A stretch of DNA of 6,058 nt, from assembly GCA_023427925.1 (NCBI GenBank), contig JAEYZS010000180.1, positions 1 through 6,058 of the forward strand. The letters run 5' to 3'. The number at the start of each line of letters is the position of its first letter. Positions within the stretch are counted from its first letter, which is position 1. The translations under genes and the position numbers were made by a program. Shown in pieces: positions 1-5,799 of this stretch. This stretch comes from Pseudomonadota bacterium. GTDB lineage: Bacteria; Bdellovibrionota; Bdellovibrionia; Bdellovibrionales; JAEYZS01. The notes beneath the pieces were generated by a model. That model had not been told where the DNA came from. It saw nothing but the letters and a program-made list of their open reading frames with translations, and searched no databases.

Positions 1-60
1 GATGAAGCTCGCCCCACGACTTCTCAGCTTGTTGTTGGCCAATTGACGACTTTAAGATAA
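1..60 (+). CDS. C-terminal end of an unidentified rightward gene (partial)
   Basis: Frame 1 is open from the window edge and ends in TAA at 58-60. It encodes only 19 residues (DEARPTTSQLVVGQLTTLR), too few to identify a family. The support is context: a strong intrinsic terminator in the same direction follows 44 bases later, and the next gene (murA) faces the opposite way, so a rightward gene should end here. The alternative is that these bases are non-coding spacer and the real gene ends further left. Function unknown. Confidence 0.35.
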   Translation, partial: DEARPTTSQLVVGQLTTLR

Positions 61-104
61 CCCCTCATCTAGAAAAGTCAAAGCGAACAAGTTCCTCTCT
101 TTTG

Positions 105-142
105 AAGCCGGTTTAACACCAATGTTGAGCCGGCTTTTTTTT
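105..142 (+). terminator. Intrinsic terminator for the gene entering from the left
   Basis: Bases 105-118 pair with 123-136 along 14 positions, with two G-T wobbles and a GC-rich GCCGG/CCGGC core, around a CCAA tetraloop. A run of eight T follows at 135-142 on the plus strand. On the minus strand the bases after the hairpin are not T-rich, so this is a one-way terminator for rightward transcription. The T tract touches the murA stop codon (TAA, complement of 141-143), so the convergent genes are packed tightly. As a stem it may also slow or protect the 3' end of the murA transcript, but no minus-strand U tract supports termination there. Confidence 0.85.
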
Positions 143-1397
143 ATTCTTTTGCTCGGATTGCCTTAGCGCCGAGTTTTTGTAGCTTTTCTTCGAGTTTTTC
201 GTAGCCGCGATCAAGATGATAAACTCTCAAAACTTGAGTTTCACCTTGAGCTGCAAGCCCCGCCAAGATTAAAGATGCTGAGGCACGAAGATCTGTTGCC
301 ATTACTGGCGCTCCCTTAAGTAAGCCGGGACGACCCCGAACAATCGCAACTTGAGTTCGAGAAGTAATATCTGCATTCATACGCACAAGCTCTTGCACAT
401 GCATAAATCTATTCTCAAAAATATTTTCTGAAATAATACTCGTACCATTTGCCACAGTCATCAACGCCATAAATTGGGCTTGGAGGTCCGTTGCAAAGCC
501 CGGATAAGGAGAAGTCTGTACATCAACACCTTTCCATCCAGAGCTCTTCCCGACTGTAATTGTGTCTTTTTCGGTATTGATTTTAAATCCACTCTCTCTC
601 ATTTTCGCAATTAGAGCATCTAAATGAGCGGGAACACATTTAGTGACTGTCACTTCACCGCCCGTAATGGCTCCTGCGATCAAAAGAGTTCCGGCTTCAA
701 TACGATCTGGAATTACCGAATGTTCTGATGCAGATAATTTTTCAACACCAGTCACCTTAAGAACGCTTGTTCCGATTCCTTCAATTTTTGCTCCCATCTT
801 AACAAGATAGTTTGCAAGGTCATCGACTTCGGGTTCTTTTGCGGCGTTCTCAATAGTAGTTACACCGTCGGCCAACACCGCTGCCATCAAACCATTTTCT
901 GTTCCGCCAACAGTTACACCGTCAAAAACAATATTTGCACCCTTTAGCTTTTTAGATCGCGCAATGACATAACCTTCTTGAATATCAATTTCAGCACCTA
1001 AGGTTTTCATTGCATCAAGATGTTTATCGATTGGGCGCGTTCCAATAGCACAACCACCGGGCAGACTCACTACGGCCTCACCGTATCGAGCAAGGAGTGG
1101 GCCTAGGCATAGAATCGACGCTCTCATCTTTCGAACAAGATCGTAAGGTGCTTTTCTAATCAACTCACCTTTACATTCAACAATAAAGTTTTCACCTTCC
1201 CAGCTTACTTTAGCGCCTAAATGTTCCAACAACACTTGAGTGGAGTTAATGTCTTGAAGCTTTGGAACGTTTTTGAAAACATGCTTTCCATCGGCCAGAA
1301 GTGTTGCAAACAAAAGCGGGAGTGCAGAATTTTTTGCTCCGCCTGTATGAATTTCACCGTTAAGTTGACGTTGACCTTGTATTACTATTTTGTCCAT
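141..1397 (-). CDS. murA: UDP-N-acetylglucosamine 1-carboxyvinyltransferase (MurA)
   Basis: MurA transfers enolpyruvate from phosphoenolpyruvate to the 3'-OH of UDP-GlcNAc in the cytoplasm, the first committed step of peptidoglycan synthesis. The protein has 418 residues, against 419 in E. coli, and is full length. Visible signatures are GGAKNSAL near residues 19-26 with Lys22 and Asn23, and the active-site loop LPGGCAIGTRP at 112-122. Cys116 in that loop is the PEP-binding and fosfomycin-alkylated residue (Cys115 in E. coli), so the target should be fosfomycin-sensitive. FATDLQAQF at 301-309 contains Asp304, the counterpart of the catalytic Asp305, and DRGYEKLEEK near 396-405 closes the fold. 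The ATG at 1397 is preceded by AGGA seven bases upstream. It is last in the rpmE-prfA-prmC-murA run, about 51 bases after prmC. No promoter of its own is evident in that gap. Confidence 0.97.
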   Translation of the reverse strand: MDKIVIQGQRQLNGEIHTGGAKNSALPLLFATLLADGKHVFKNVPKLQDINSTQVLLEHLGAKVSWEGENFIVECKGELIRKAPYDLVRKMRASILCLGPLLARYGEAVVSLPGGCAIGTRPIDKHLDAMKTLGAEIDIQEGYVIARSKKLKGANIVFDGVTVGGTENGLMAAVLADGVTTIENAAKEPEVDDLANYLVKMGAKIEGIGTSVLKVTGVEKLSASEHSVIPDRIEAGTLLIAGAITGGEVTVTKCVPAHLDALIAKMRESGFKINTEKDTITVGKSSGWKGVDVQTSPYPGFATDLQAQFMALMTVANGTSIISENIFENRFMHVQELVRMNADITSRTQVAIVRGRPGLLKGAPVMATDLRASASLILAGLAAQGETQVLRVYHLDRGYEKLEEKLQKLGAKAIRAKE

Positions 1398-1404
1398 ATG
1401 ATTT

Positions 1405-1408
1405 TCCT
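1405..1408 (-). promoter_or_regulatory. murA ribosome binding site
   Basis: On the minus strand AGGA lies seven bases before the ATG at 1397. The spacing is standard and supports this start for murA. Confidence 0.6.
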
Positions 1409-1448
1409 GTTTACTTTCTCATGGCGCAGCCTAGAGAACAAGGTTGGC

Positions 1449-2342
1449 TTAGTTCATCGTTTTTGTCAAAAGGGTCTTTTTAAAACAAATAACAAAGCGA
1501 TCTAATCCAGCATAGTCTTTAACCACTTCGCATTCTTCAAAGAGTCCGCTTTCGCTTATAATCTTTAATGCGCTTTGGCCTTGAGAAGCGCCGATCTCAA
1601 AAATCCATAAACCTTTATCTTTTAGCAATGACCCTGCTAGATTTGTCCAGTTTGATATTTTTTCCAGCCCTTCGCTTTCGCAATAGAGAGCCTCTTGAGG
1701 TTCGTATTTTTTAACGTTAGGTTCTACAAGTGAATCGTCTTTAGATATGTACGGTGGGTTTGAGATCACAACGTCAAACGATCCGCCAAAGCCTTTTTCT
1801 CTTAGAAACTCAAAGTCCTTATAGCTGAGCTTGTCAGCATCTTTTTTAAAAACTTCAATTTTATCGATTACTCCAAGATTTTTTGCGTTTATTGATGTCG
1901 TCTCTATTGCCTTGTCAGAAATGTCGACCGAAACACATTTGATTCTAAAGACTTCTTTTAAGAGCGAGACTCCAATACACCCGGAACCACAGCCGATATC
2001 CAGCACCCTAATTTCTTGTTCATTTTTAGAATTCTCAATCCAATGAAGAGCGTATTCCACTAACAGCTCTGTTTCAGGTCTCGGAATAAGAACTCCGGGT
2101 TGTACAAAAAAGGTATAATTTAAAAAATCTTTTTTGTTGATAATATAGGATACGGGCTCGCCTTGAATTCTCCGCTCTATTTTTTGAAGACACTCGGTCA
2201 AATCCTCTGGGGAAAGCTCTTTTTTAGAGTTTACATAGAGATCTGTGCGCCTACATTGCAAGACATCTGCAATAATCACTTCTGCATCAAGTCTAGCCGA
2301 AGGACTTTTTTCCTTAAGAAAGGATGCTGCTGATAAAATCAA
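1449..2342 (-). CDS. prmC: Peptide chain release factor N5-glutamine methyltransferase (PrmC/HemK)
   Basis: PrmC uses S-adenosylmethionine to methylate the side-chain amide of the GGQ glutamine in RF1 and RF2, raising peptide-release efficiency. From the TTG at 2342 the protein has 297 residues. An N-terminal helical domain carries RLDAEVIIADVL (17-28) and GEPVSYI (61-67), then IPRPETE (86-92). The Rossmann methyltransferase domain has SAM motif I, VLDIGCGSGCIGVSL (113-127), and the catalytic NPPY motif at 195-198 inside VVISNPPYIS. The start is uncertain: TTG at 2342 has no Shine-Dalgarno at a usable distance. An in-frame ATT at 2357 lies 7-8 bases after AAGGAA and adds five residues (initiator, then KIAD), which restores the N-terminus usual for the family. 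The true 5' end may therefore be 2357. The gene directly follows prfA, which encodes its substrate, in the same reading frame. It is certainly PrmC; only the start is in doubt. Confidence 0.95.
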   Translation of the reverse strand: MILSAASFLKEKSPSARLDAEVIIADVLQCRRTDLYVNSKKELSPEDLTECLQKIERRIQGEPVSYIINKKDFLNYTFFVQPGVLIPRPETELLVEYALHWIENSKNEQEIRVLDIGCGSGCIGVSLLKEVFRIKCVSVDISDKAIETTSINAKNLGVIDKIEVFKKDADKLSYKDFEFLREKGFGGSFDVVISNPPYISKDDSLVEPNVKKYEPQEALYCESEGLEKISNWTNLAGSLLKDKGLWIFEIGASQGQSALKIISESGLFEECEVVKDYAGLDRFVICFKKTLLTKTMN

Positions 2343-2354
2343 ATCTGCGATTTT

Positions 2355-2370
2355 AATTTTAGAGTTCCTT
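2355..2370 (-). promoter_or_regulatory. Likely true prmC start: AAGGAA with an ATT initiation codon
   Basis: Minus-strand AAGGAA (2370-2365) overlaps the last base of the prfA stop. It is followed after seven bases by ATT (2357-2355), in frame with prmC. No ATG, GTG or TTG lies in frame between the prfA stop and the TTG at 2342, and that TTG is more than 20 bases from the AAGGAA. ATT starts are rare but known (infC and pcnB in E. coli). The resulting N-terminus aligns better with known PrmC proteins. This is an inference from spacing and homology as remembered, not a demonstration. Confidence 0.55.
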
Positions 2371-3446
2371 TAGTTATGGCCTTGAGACATTTTTAGGGCT
2401 TCAGTCTGATAGTGCGTTACAAGTGGCTCGATCATAAGATCTAAAGCACCTTCCATCAAGGCATCAATCTGATAAACAGTGTGGTTAATTCTATGGTCGG
2501 TTACGCGCGATTGAGGAAAGTTGTAAGTACGAATTCTTTCTGATCTATCTCCCGTACCAATCTGCGCTAAGCGCTTGTCAGAAGCATCTTTAATTTGTTT
2601 TTGCTCTTCGGCGTCTCTTATTCTCGCCGCCAAAATTTTAATCGCTTTGTTTTTGTTTTTGAGCTGTGACTTTTCATCCTGACAAATTACAACTGTATTG
2701 GTCGGTAAATGTGTCACGCGAACTGCAGAATCCGTTGTATTTACAGATTGACCGCCTGAACCGCCCGCTCTAAAAACATCGATCTTCAAATCATTGGGGT
2801 TAATATTGATCTCAACTTCATCCACTTCGGGCAAAACTGCGACAGTAATCGTAGACGTGTGTACGCGACCTTGAGTTTCGGTCTTTGGAACACGTTGAAC
2901 TCTATGAACACCACTTTCATACTTGAGTTTGCTATACACTTTTTCACCATTGATACTTGCAATGACTTCTTTGAACCCACCCACTGGTGATGCAGAAGTG
3001 GACATTAGTTCAACTGTCCATCTGTTTTTTTGAGCATAATGTGTATAGGCTCTAAAAAGCTCTTCGGAAAAGAGGGATGCTTCATCGCCCCCTGCTCCCG
3101 CACGAATTTCAAGAATAATATTTTTGTCGTCGTTTGGATCTTTAGGTAAGAGCAAAATTTTGAGTTGATTAGAAAGTTCTTCAACTCTTTTTTCTAAAGA
3201 CGGCAACTCTTCCTTTGCCATTGCTCTTAGTTCCGGATCTTTTTCCTCTTCTAGGATGGTTTTGTTGTCTTTTCTATCTTGATCTGTTTTTTTGTATTCG
3301 CGATACACGTCTACAATCTCTTTAAGAGTTGAGTACTCTTTCATGATTTGAGCGTATTTTTTAGTATCACTAATGACGTTAGGATCTAAGATTTGCTGGG
3401 CTACGCCCTCATATTTTTTTTCAACATCGTCGAGTCTTTTAAACAT
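2370..3446 (-). CDS. prfA: Peptide chain release factor 1 (RF1)
   Basis: RF1 reads UAA and UAG in the ribosomal A site and triggers hydrolysis of peptidyl-tRNA. The protein has 358 residues (E. coli 360). Residues 1-100 form the charged helical domain 1. GAGGDEASLF at 117-126 is the conserved domain 2 signature. The codon-recognition tripeptide is P187-K188-T189 inside HRVQRVPKTETQGR; a PxT motif marks RF1, whereas RF2 has SPF. The peptidyl-transferase loop has GGQ at 231-233 within AGGSGGQSVNTTDSAVR, and Gln233 is the residue PrmC methylates. GDRSERIRTYNFPQ (299-312) and RVTDHRINHTVY (314-325) complete the C-terminal signature. The ATG at 3446 matches the usual N-terminus, but no good Shine-Dalgarno precedes it, so translation may depend on ribosomes arriving from rpmE, whose stop is 35 bases upstream. 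The stop is TAA, and prmC follows in the same frame. Confidence 0.97.
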   Translation of the reverse strand: MFKRLDDVEKKYEGVAQQILDPNVISDTKKYAQIMKEYSTLKEIVDVYREYKKTDQDRKDNKTILEEEKDPELRAMAKEELPSLEKRVEELSNQLKILLLPKDPNDDKNIILEIRAGAGGDEASLFSEELFRAYTHYAQKNRWTVELMSTSASPVGGFKEVIASINGEKVYSKLKYESGVHRVQRVPKTETQGRVHTSTITVAVLPEVDEVEININPNDLKIDVFRAGGSGGQSVNTTDSAVRVTHLPTNTVVICQDEKSQLKNKNKAIKILAARIRDAEEQKQIKDASDKRLAQIGTGDRSERIRTYNFPQSRVTDHRINHTVYQIDALMEGALDLMIEPLVTHYQTEALKMSQGHN

Positions 3447-3481
3447 ACGAGGGCTTAAACCACTTCTGGGAATTTAAGAAA

Positions 3482-3691
3482 TTATTTACGAGCGAAGTTA
3501 GCGTAACGTTTTTTGAACTTATCTACGCGGCCTTCGGTATCAACAAGTTTTTGCTTTCCTGTATAGAACGGATGGCAGTTGCTGCAAATATCTACGCGCA
3601 AGTCTTTCTTAGTAGATTTTGTAGTGAATGTGTTTCCGCATACGCAAGCAACATTACAATCAAAATATTCTGGATGGATGTCTGGTTTCAT
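3482..3691 (-). CDS. rpmE: 50S ribosomal protein L31, zinc-binding (C+) form
   Basis: L31 sits on the large subunit near the central protuberance and helps bridge the two subunits. The 69-residue protein begins [10 protein letters not shown] and has the family pattern HPFYTGKQ (40-47) and [10 protein letters not shown] (54-63). Four cysteines, C16, C18, C36 and C39, match the zinc-binding set of the C+ class (Cys16, 18, 37 and 40 in E. coli). A fifth, C12, is extra. In many bacteria the C+ form is swapped for a cysteine-free paralogue under zinc starvation; no such paralogue is in this window. The ATG at 3691 has AAGGA six bases upstream, a strong start. It lies between rho and prfA, a frequent arrangement, but is separated from rho by 221 bases, so it may have its own promoter. 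Confidence 0.97.
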   Translation of the reverse strand: MKPDIHPEYFDCNVACVCGNTFTTKSTKKDLRVDICSNCHPFYTGKQKLVDTEGRVDKFKKRYANFARK

Positions 3692-3697
3692 AGCATT

Positions 3698-3702
3698 TCC
3701 TT
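3698..3702 (-). promoter_or_regulatory. rpmE ribosome binding site
   Basis: Minus-strand AAGGA lies six bases before the rpmE ATG and fixes the start. Just upstream in the leader is a small hairpin, TGCCG (3711-3715) pairing with CGGCA (3725-3729) around a nine-base loop. It could influence L31 translation, but nothing beyond position supports that. Confidence 0.6.
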
Positions 3703-3810
3703 TATCAATTTGCCGGTTTCAATTCGGCATAGAACTGGTGTTTCTCTCACTTTTTTTTAGTAAAATCAAGTTATTGGGCGAATTTTTCAAACCTGGACCC
3801 CCCTTCTCTT

Positions 3811-3831
3811 GTATACACAGAGTTATCCACA
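3811..3831 (+). promoter_or_regulatory. Two tandem DnaA-box-like sites
   Basis: TTATCCACA at 3823-3831 is an exact match to the strong E. coli DnaA box (TTATNCACA). GTATACACA at 3811-3819 differs from the same consensus only at the first base. They are in the same orientation and start 12 bases apart. A third near match, CTATCCACA (3989-3997), lies inside the end of rho in the same orientation. Known uses of such pairs are origin regions, DnaA-controlled promoters and DnaA-titrating clusters. Which applies, if any, cannot be told from this window: no dnaA, dnaN, rpmH or rnpA gene is nearby. Confidence 0.5.
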
Positions 3832-3853
3832 TTGATATTGGGTAGGCGCAACA

Positions 3854-3870
3854 GCCGGTATGTGACCGGC
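3854..3870. repeat. GC-rich hairpin downstream of rho
   Basis: GCCGGT (3854-3859) pairs perfectly with ACCGGC (3865-3870) around a five-base loop, ATGTG. Flanking GCGC and GCGT could extend the stem through an internal loop. It begins about 42 bases after the rho stop on the minus strand. Neither strand has a T run directly after it, so it is not a standard intrinsic terminator. It may be a 3'-end stabilising or processing hairpin of the rho transcript. Confidence 0.5.
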
Positions 3871-3887
3871 CGCGTCTTTAATAGAAC

Positions 3888-3899
3888 CTAATTAATTAG
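3888..3899. repeat. 12-base perfect palindrome after rho
   Basis: CTAATTAATTAG reads the same on both strands and lies 13 bases beyond the rho stop codon. It is purely A/T inside its outer C/G pair. It could be a weak protein-binding site or chance in an AT-rich spacer; nothing in the sequence separates these. Confidence 0.35.
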
Positions 3900-3912
3900 T
3901 CATTTCAATAGC

Positions 3913-5523
3913 TTATTTGCCGCCCATATTGGCAAGGAACTCGGTATTGGACTTTGTTTCCGAAAGTTTACCCAAAATGAACTCCATACTATCCACAACG
4001 TTCATTGGCGCCAAAACCTTTCTTAGGATCCAAATACGGTTCAAATCGCCCTTATCAACCAATAGATCTTCCTTCCGCGTGCCCGATTTATTGATATCCA
4101 TACACGGGAAGATACGCTTTTCCATTAGCTTTCTATCAAGGTGAATTTCCGCATTACCTGTACCTTTAAATTCCTCGAAGATCACTTCGTCCATCTTTGA
4201 ACCTGTATCGATAAGTGCCGTAGCAATAATTGTTAAGCTGCCGCCCTCTTCAACATTTCTTGCGGCACCAAAGAATCTTTTCGGTTTATGAAGGGCGTTG
4301 GAGTCCACACCACCAGATAAGATTTTTCCAGAAGGAGGAACAACAGTGTTATATGCTCTTGCAAGTCTTGTAATGGAATCAAGTAGGATAACAACATCAT
4401 GTTTATGTTCAACAAGACGTTTTGCTTTTTCGATAACCATTTCCGCCACCTGAACGTGACGTGTAGGCGGTTCATCAAACGTAGATGAAACAACTTCGCC
4501 CTTAACACTTCTCAACATATCTGTAACCTCTTCAGGTCTTTCATCGATGAGAAGAACGATCAATTTTACTTCAGGATGATTTTTTGAAATCGCATTTGCA
4601 ATTTCTTGCATCAAAACAGTTTTACCCGTTCTTGGTGGAGCGACAATCAATGCTCTTTGCCCTTTTCCGAGAGGAGACATGAGGTCTACTACTCTTGTCG
4701 TATAATTGTTTGGTGCATACTCTAGCTTTAATCTCTCTTCTGGATAAAGCGGAGTTAAGTTATCAAATAGTATTTTGTCTTTGGCTTTCTCTGGCGATTC
4801 GTGGTTCAGTGTTTCAATCTTTAGAAGCGCGAAATATCTCTCACCATCTTTTGGAGGGCGAACGGTTCCACTTACTGTATCTCCAGTTCTCAATCCAATT
4901 CTTCTGATTTGCGAAGGGCTCACATAAATATCATCGGGACCCGGAAGGTAGTTATAGTCTGGAGACCTTAAGAAACCATAACCATCAGGTAGGATTTCAA
5001 GAACTCCGTGACCATAAATATCACCGAAACGAGCTGCGCGCTTTAGGATTTCGAAGATCATATCTTGTCTTCTCATACCCGCAGCGTGTGCAATTCCTAA
5101 TTTCGTAGCAAGCTCTAAAAGTTGAGTGATGTTTTTAGTTTTAAGATCTTTAGAATTAAGCTCTTTTCTTTCTTCTTCAGTAAGTTGAATCTGAACTTCT
5201 TCTTGTGATTCTTCCTCACCATTTCCGTTGTCGTGGCCATTATTGCCAAGTGACTCTTCATCTCTGTCTTTACGGAAATTTCTTCTATCGTGTCTATCAT
5301 TATCACGACCGCCTCTGCCGTTTCTATCATTGCGGTCTCTTCTGTGATTGTCGTTTCGAGTTTCTCGGCTTTCTTTTTGGGCTTCAGGAGCTTCTTTTGG
5401 AGCGTCTTTTACCGATTCGGACTTTTCTTCAGAGCTTGCTTCTTTGGCCGGCGCATCAGGCTTTTTCGCGCGGAATGACTTTTTCTTAGGTCCTTCATCA
5501 GCATTTTTATTTTCATCAGACAT
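3913..5523 (-). CDS. rho: Transcription termination factor Rho with long disordered N-terminal extension
   Basis: Rho is a hexameric RNA-dependent ATPase helicase that binds C-rich nascent RNA and dislodges RNA polymerase. The protein has 536 residues, against 419 in E. coli; nearly all the excess is an N-terminal extension of about 120 residues. From about residue 126 it follows the family: Rho_N helical segment (126-162), RNA-binding cold-shock-like domain with GYGFLR (181-186) and [12 protein letters not shown] (197-208), Walker A APPRTGKT (295-302), [12 protein letters not shown] (325-336), Walker [12 protein letters not shown] (376-386), Q-loop SGGVDSNAL (403-411) and R-loop SGTRKEDLL (480-488). 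D382, S383 and R386 match bicyclomycin-contact residues of E. coli Rho. Residues 1-115 are low complexity, with 13 arginines between 53 and 87 among many Asp and Asn. The ATG at 5523 has AAAGGAG ten bases upstream. It has its own promoter and is divergent from a PilZ gene. Confidence 0.97.
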   Translation of the reverse strand: MSDENKNADEGPKKKSFRAKKPDAPAKEASSEEKSESVKDAPKEAPEAQKESRETRNDNHRRDRNDRNGRGGRDNDRHDRRNFRKDRDEESLGNNGHDNGNGEEESQEEVQIQLTEEERKELNSKDLKTKNITQLLELATKLGIAHAAGMRRQDMIFEILKRAARFGDIYGHGVLEILPDGYGFLRSPDYNYLPGPDDIYVSPSQIRRIGLRTGDTVSGTVRPPKDGERYFALLKIETLNHESPEKAKDKILFDNLTPLYPEERLKLEYAPNNYTTRVVDLMSPLGKGQRALIVAPPRTGKTVLMQEIANAISKNHPEVKLIVLLIDERPEEVTDMLRSVKGEVVSSTFDEPPTRHVQVAEMVIEKAKRLVEHKHDVVILLDSITRLARAYNTVVPPSGKILSGGVDSNALHKPKRFFGAARNVEEGGSLTIIATALIDTGSKMDEVIFEEFKGTGNAEIHLDRKLMEKRIFPCMDINKSGTRKEDLLVDKGDLNRIWILRKVLAPMNVVDSMEFILGKLSETKSNTEFLANMGGK

Positions 5524-5533
5524 TTAGAGTTTA

Positions 5534-5540
5534 CTCCTTT
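5534..5540 (-). promoter_or_regulatory. rho ribosome binding site
   Basis: Minus-strand AAAGGAG ends ten bases before the ATG at 5523. This is slightly long spacing but a strong match, and it supports that start, including the whole low-complexity extension as translated protein. Confidence 0.65.
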
Positions 5541-5635
5541 TTAGATTGAACCTTATTTTAAATATAAATATGGGATGTAATTGATTTACCAATGAGATCT
5601 TTTGGATTTTATTGATGATGTCCTTGGATCCCTCT

Positions 5636-5663
5636 ATTTTCTTCAGAATGAGGATTTTGTCAA
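5636..5663 (-). promoter_or_regulatory. Probable sigma-70-type promoter of rho
   Basis: On the minus strand a perfect -35 hexamer TTGACA (5663-5658) is followed after 16 bases by GAAAAT (5641-5636), a four-of-six match to TATAAT. Transcription would start near 5628, giving a leader of about 105 bases before the rho ATG. Rho genes in other bacteria are often autoregulated by termination within the leader; the leader length here would allow it, but no specific site is visible. Confidence 0.6.
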
Positions 5664-5684
5664 TGGGGATTTCTAAATTCTATC

Positions 5685-5701
5685 TAAGTATTTAATACTT
5701 A
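5685..5701. repeat. 17-base palindrome upstream of the rho promoter
   Basis: TAAGTATTTAATACTTA consists of two perfect 8-base arms around one central base. It lies about 22 bases upstream of the rho -35 hexamer and about 50 bases upstream of the likely PilZ-gene -10, so a dimeric regulator bound here could affect either gene. It is A/T-rich, so chance is not excluded. Confidence 0.45.
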
Positions 5702-5726
5702 AAGCAATTTTTCTGCTCATGAGACA

Positions 5727-5743
5727 CAAAATGTATCAAAATG
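5727..5743 (+). repeat. Direct repeat CAAAATG, ten bases apart
   Basis: CAAAATG occurs at 5727-5733 and again at 5737-5743, start to start exactly ten bases, which puts the copies on the same face of the helix. The pair sits just upstream of the TGCTAAAAT extended -10 of the rightward gene, over its -35 region, where an activator would bind. The units are short and A-rich, so this is only suggestive. Confidence 0.35.
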
Positions 5744-5747
5744 AGAA

Positions 5748-5756
5748 TGCTAAAAT
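5748..5756 (+). promoter_or_regulatory. Possible extended -10 promoter of the PilZ gene
   Basis: TGCTAAAAT combines the TGN extension (5748-5750) with a five-of-six -10 hexamer, TAAAAT (5751-5756). No recognisable -35 lies 16-18 bases upstream, as is common for extended -10 promoters. The transcript would start near 5763, leaving a leader of about 37 bases that contains the palindrome at 5773-5786. Confidence 0.4.
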
Positions 5757-5772
5757 TACACAATAAAATACC

Positions 5773-5786
5773 GATATAGCTATATC
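5773..5786. repeat. 14-base perfect palindrome ahead of the PilZ gene
   Basis: GATATAGCTATATC is perfectly self-complementary and ends two bases before the Shine-Dalgarno of the PilZ gene. As DNA it could be an operator just downstream of the transcription start. As RNA it could fold only into a weak five-pair, A/U-rich stem. An operator is the likelier reading if it is functional at all. Confidence 0.45.
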
Positions 5787-5788
5787 TT

Positions 5789-5793
5789 AGGAG
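5789..5793 (+). promoter_or_regulatory. PilZ-gene ribosome binding site
   Basis: AGGAG lies six bases before the ATG at 5800 and nine before a second in-frame ATG at 5803. Either could start the protein; they differ by one methionine. Confidence 0.7.
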
Positions 5794-5799
5794 TTAACA

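Larger units (their letters stand above)
3692..3912 (-). other. rho-rpmE spacer with possible rpmE promoter
   Basis: This 221-base non-coding gap is much longer than the others in the cluster. In minus-strand order from the rho stop it holds a 12-base palindrome (3888-3899), a GC-rich hairpin (3854-3870), two DnaA-box-like 9-mers (3811-3831), a run of six G (3798-3803), a TTGAAA that could be a -35 (3785-3790), an eight-base A run (3751-3758) and the rpmE leader. The -10 partner of TTGAAA is poor: GATTTT at the 17-base spacing matches three of six positions. An rpmE promoter here is therefore plausible but unproven. No open reading frame in the gap looks real. Confidence 0.4.

Noticed and set aside
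1221..1505. Rightward 94-residue open frame spanning the murA start and prmC end
   Set aside because: It is antisense to two certain genes, has no recognisable domain, and its Cys/Phe/Leu-rich translation is typical of the reverse of coding DNA.
3751..3758. T8 run as a rightward terminator tail
   Set aside because: The nearest hairpin (3711-3729) ends about 21 bases away and no rightward gene precedes it.
3551..3845. Overlapping rightward open frames across rpmE and the rho-rpmE spacer
   Set aside because: They run antisense through rpmE, two frames compete for the same bases, and neither shows a domain or a convincing RBS.
3854..3870. Intrinsic terminator for rho
   Set aside because: The hairpin is perfect but no T run follows on either strand, so it is recorded only as a hairpin.
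4233..4508. Leftward 91-residue open frame inside rho
   Set aside because: It lies in an alternative frame within the most conserved ATPase region of rho; a shadow of the real frame.
5205..5489. Rightward 94-residue open frame, Cys/His/Phe-rich, opposite the Rho N-terminus
   Set aside because: It is the reverse complement of the Arg/Asp-rich repeat-like coding of Rho, which avoids stops on the other strand. No RBS or family resemblance.
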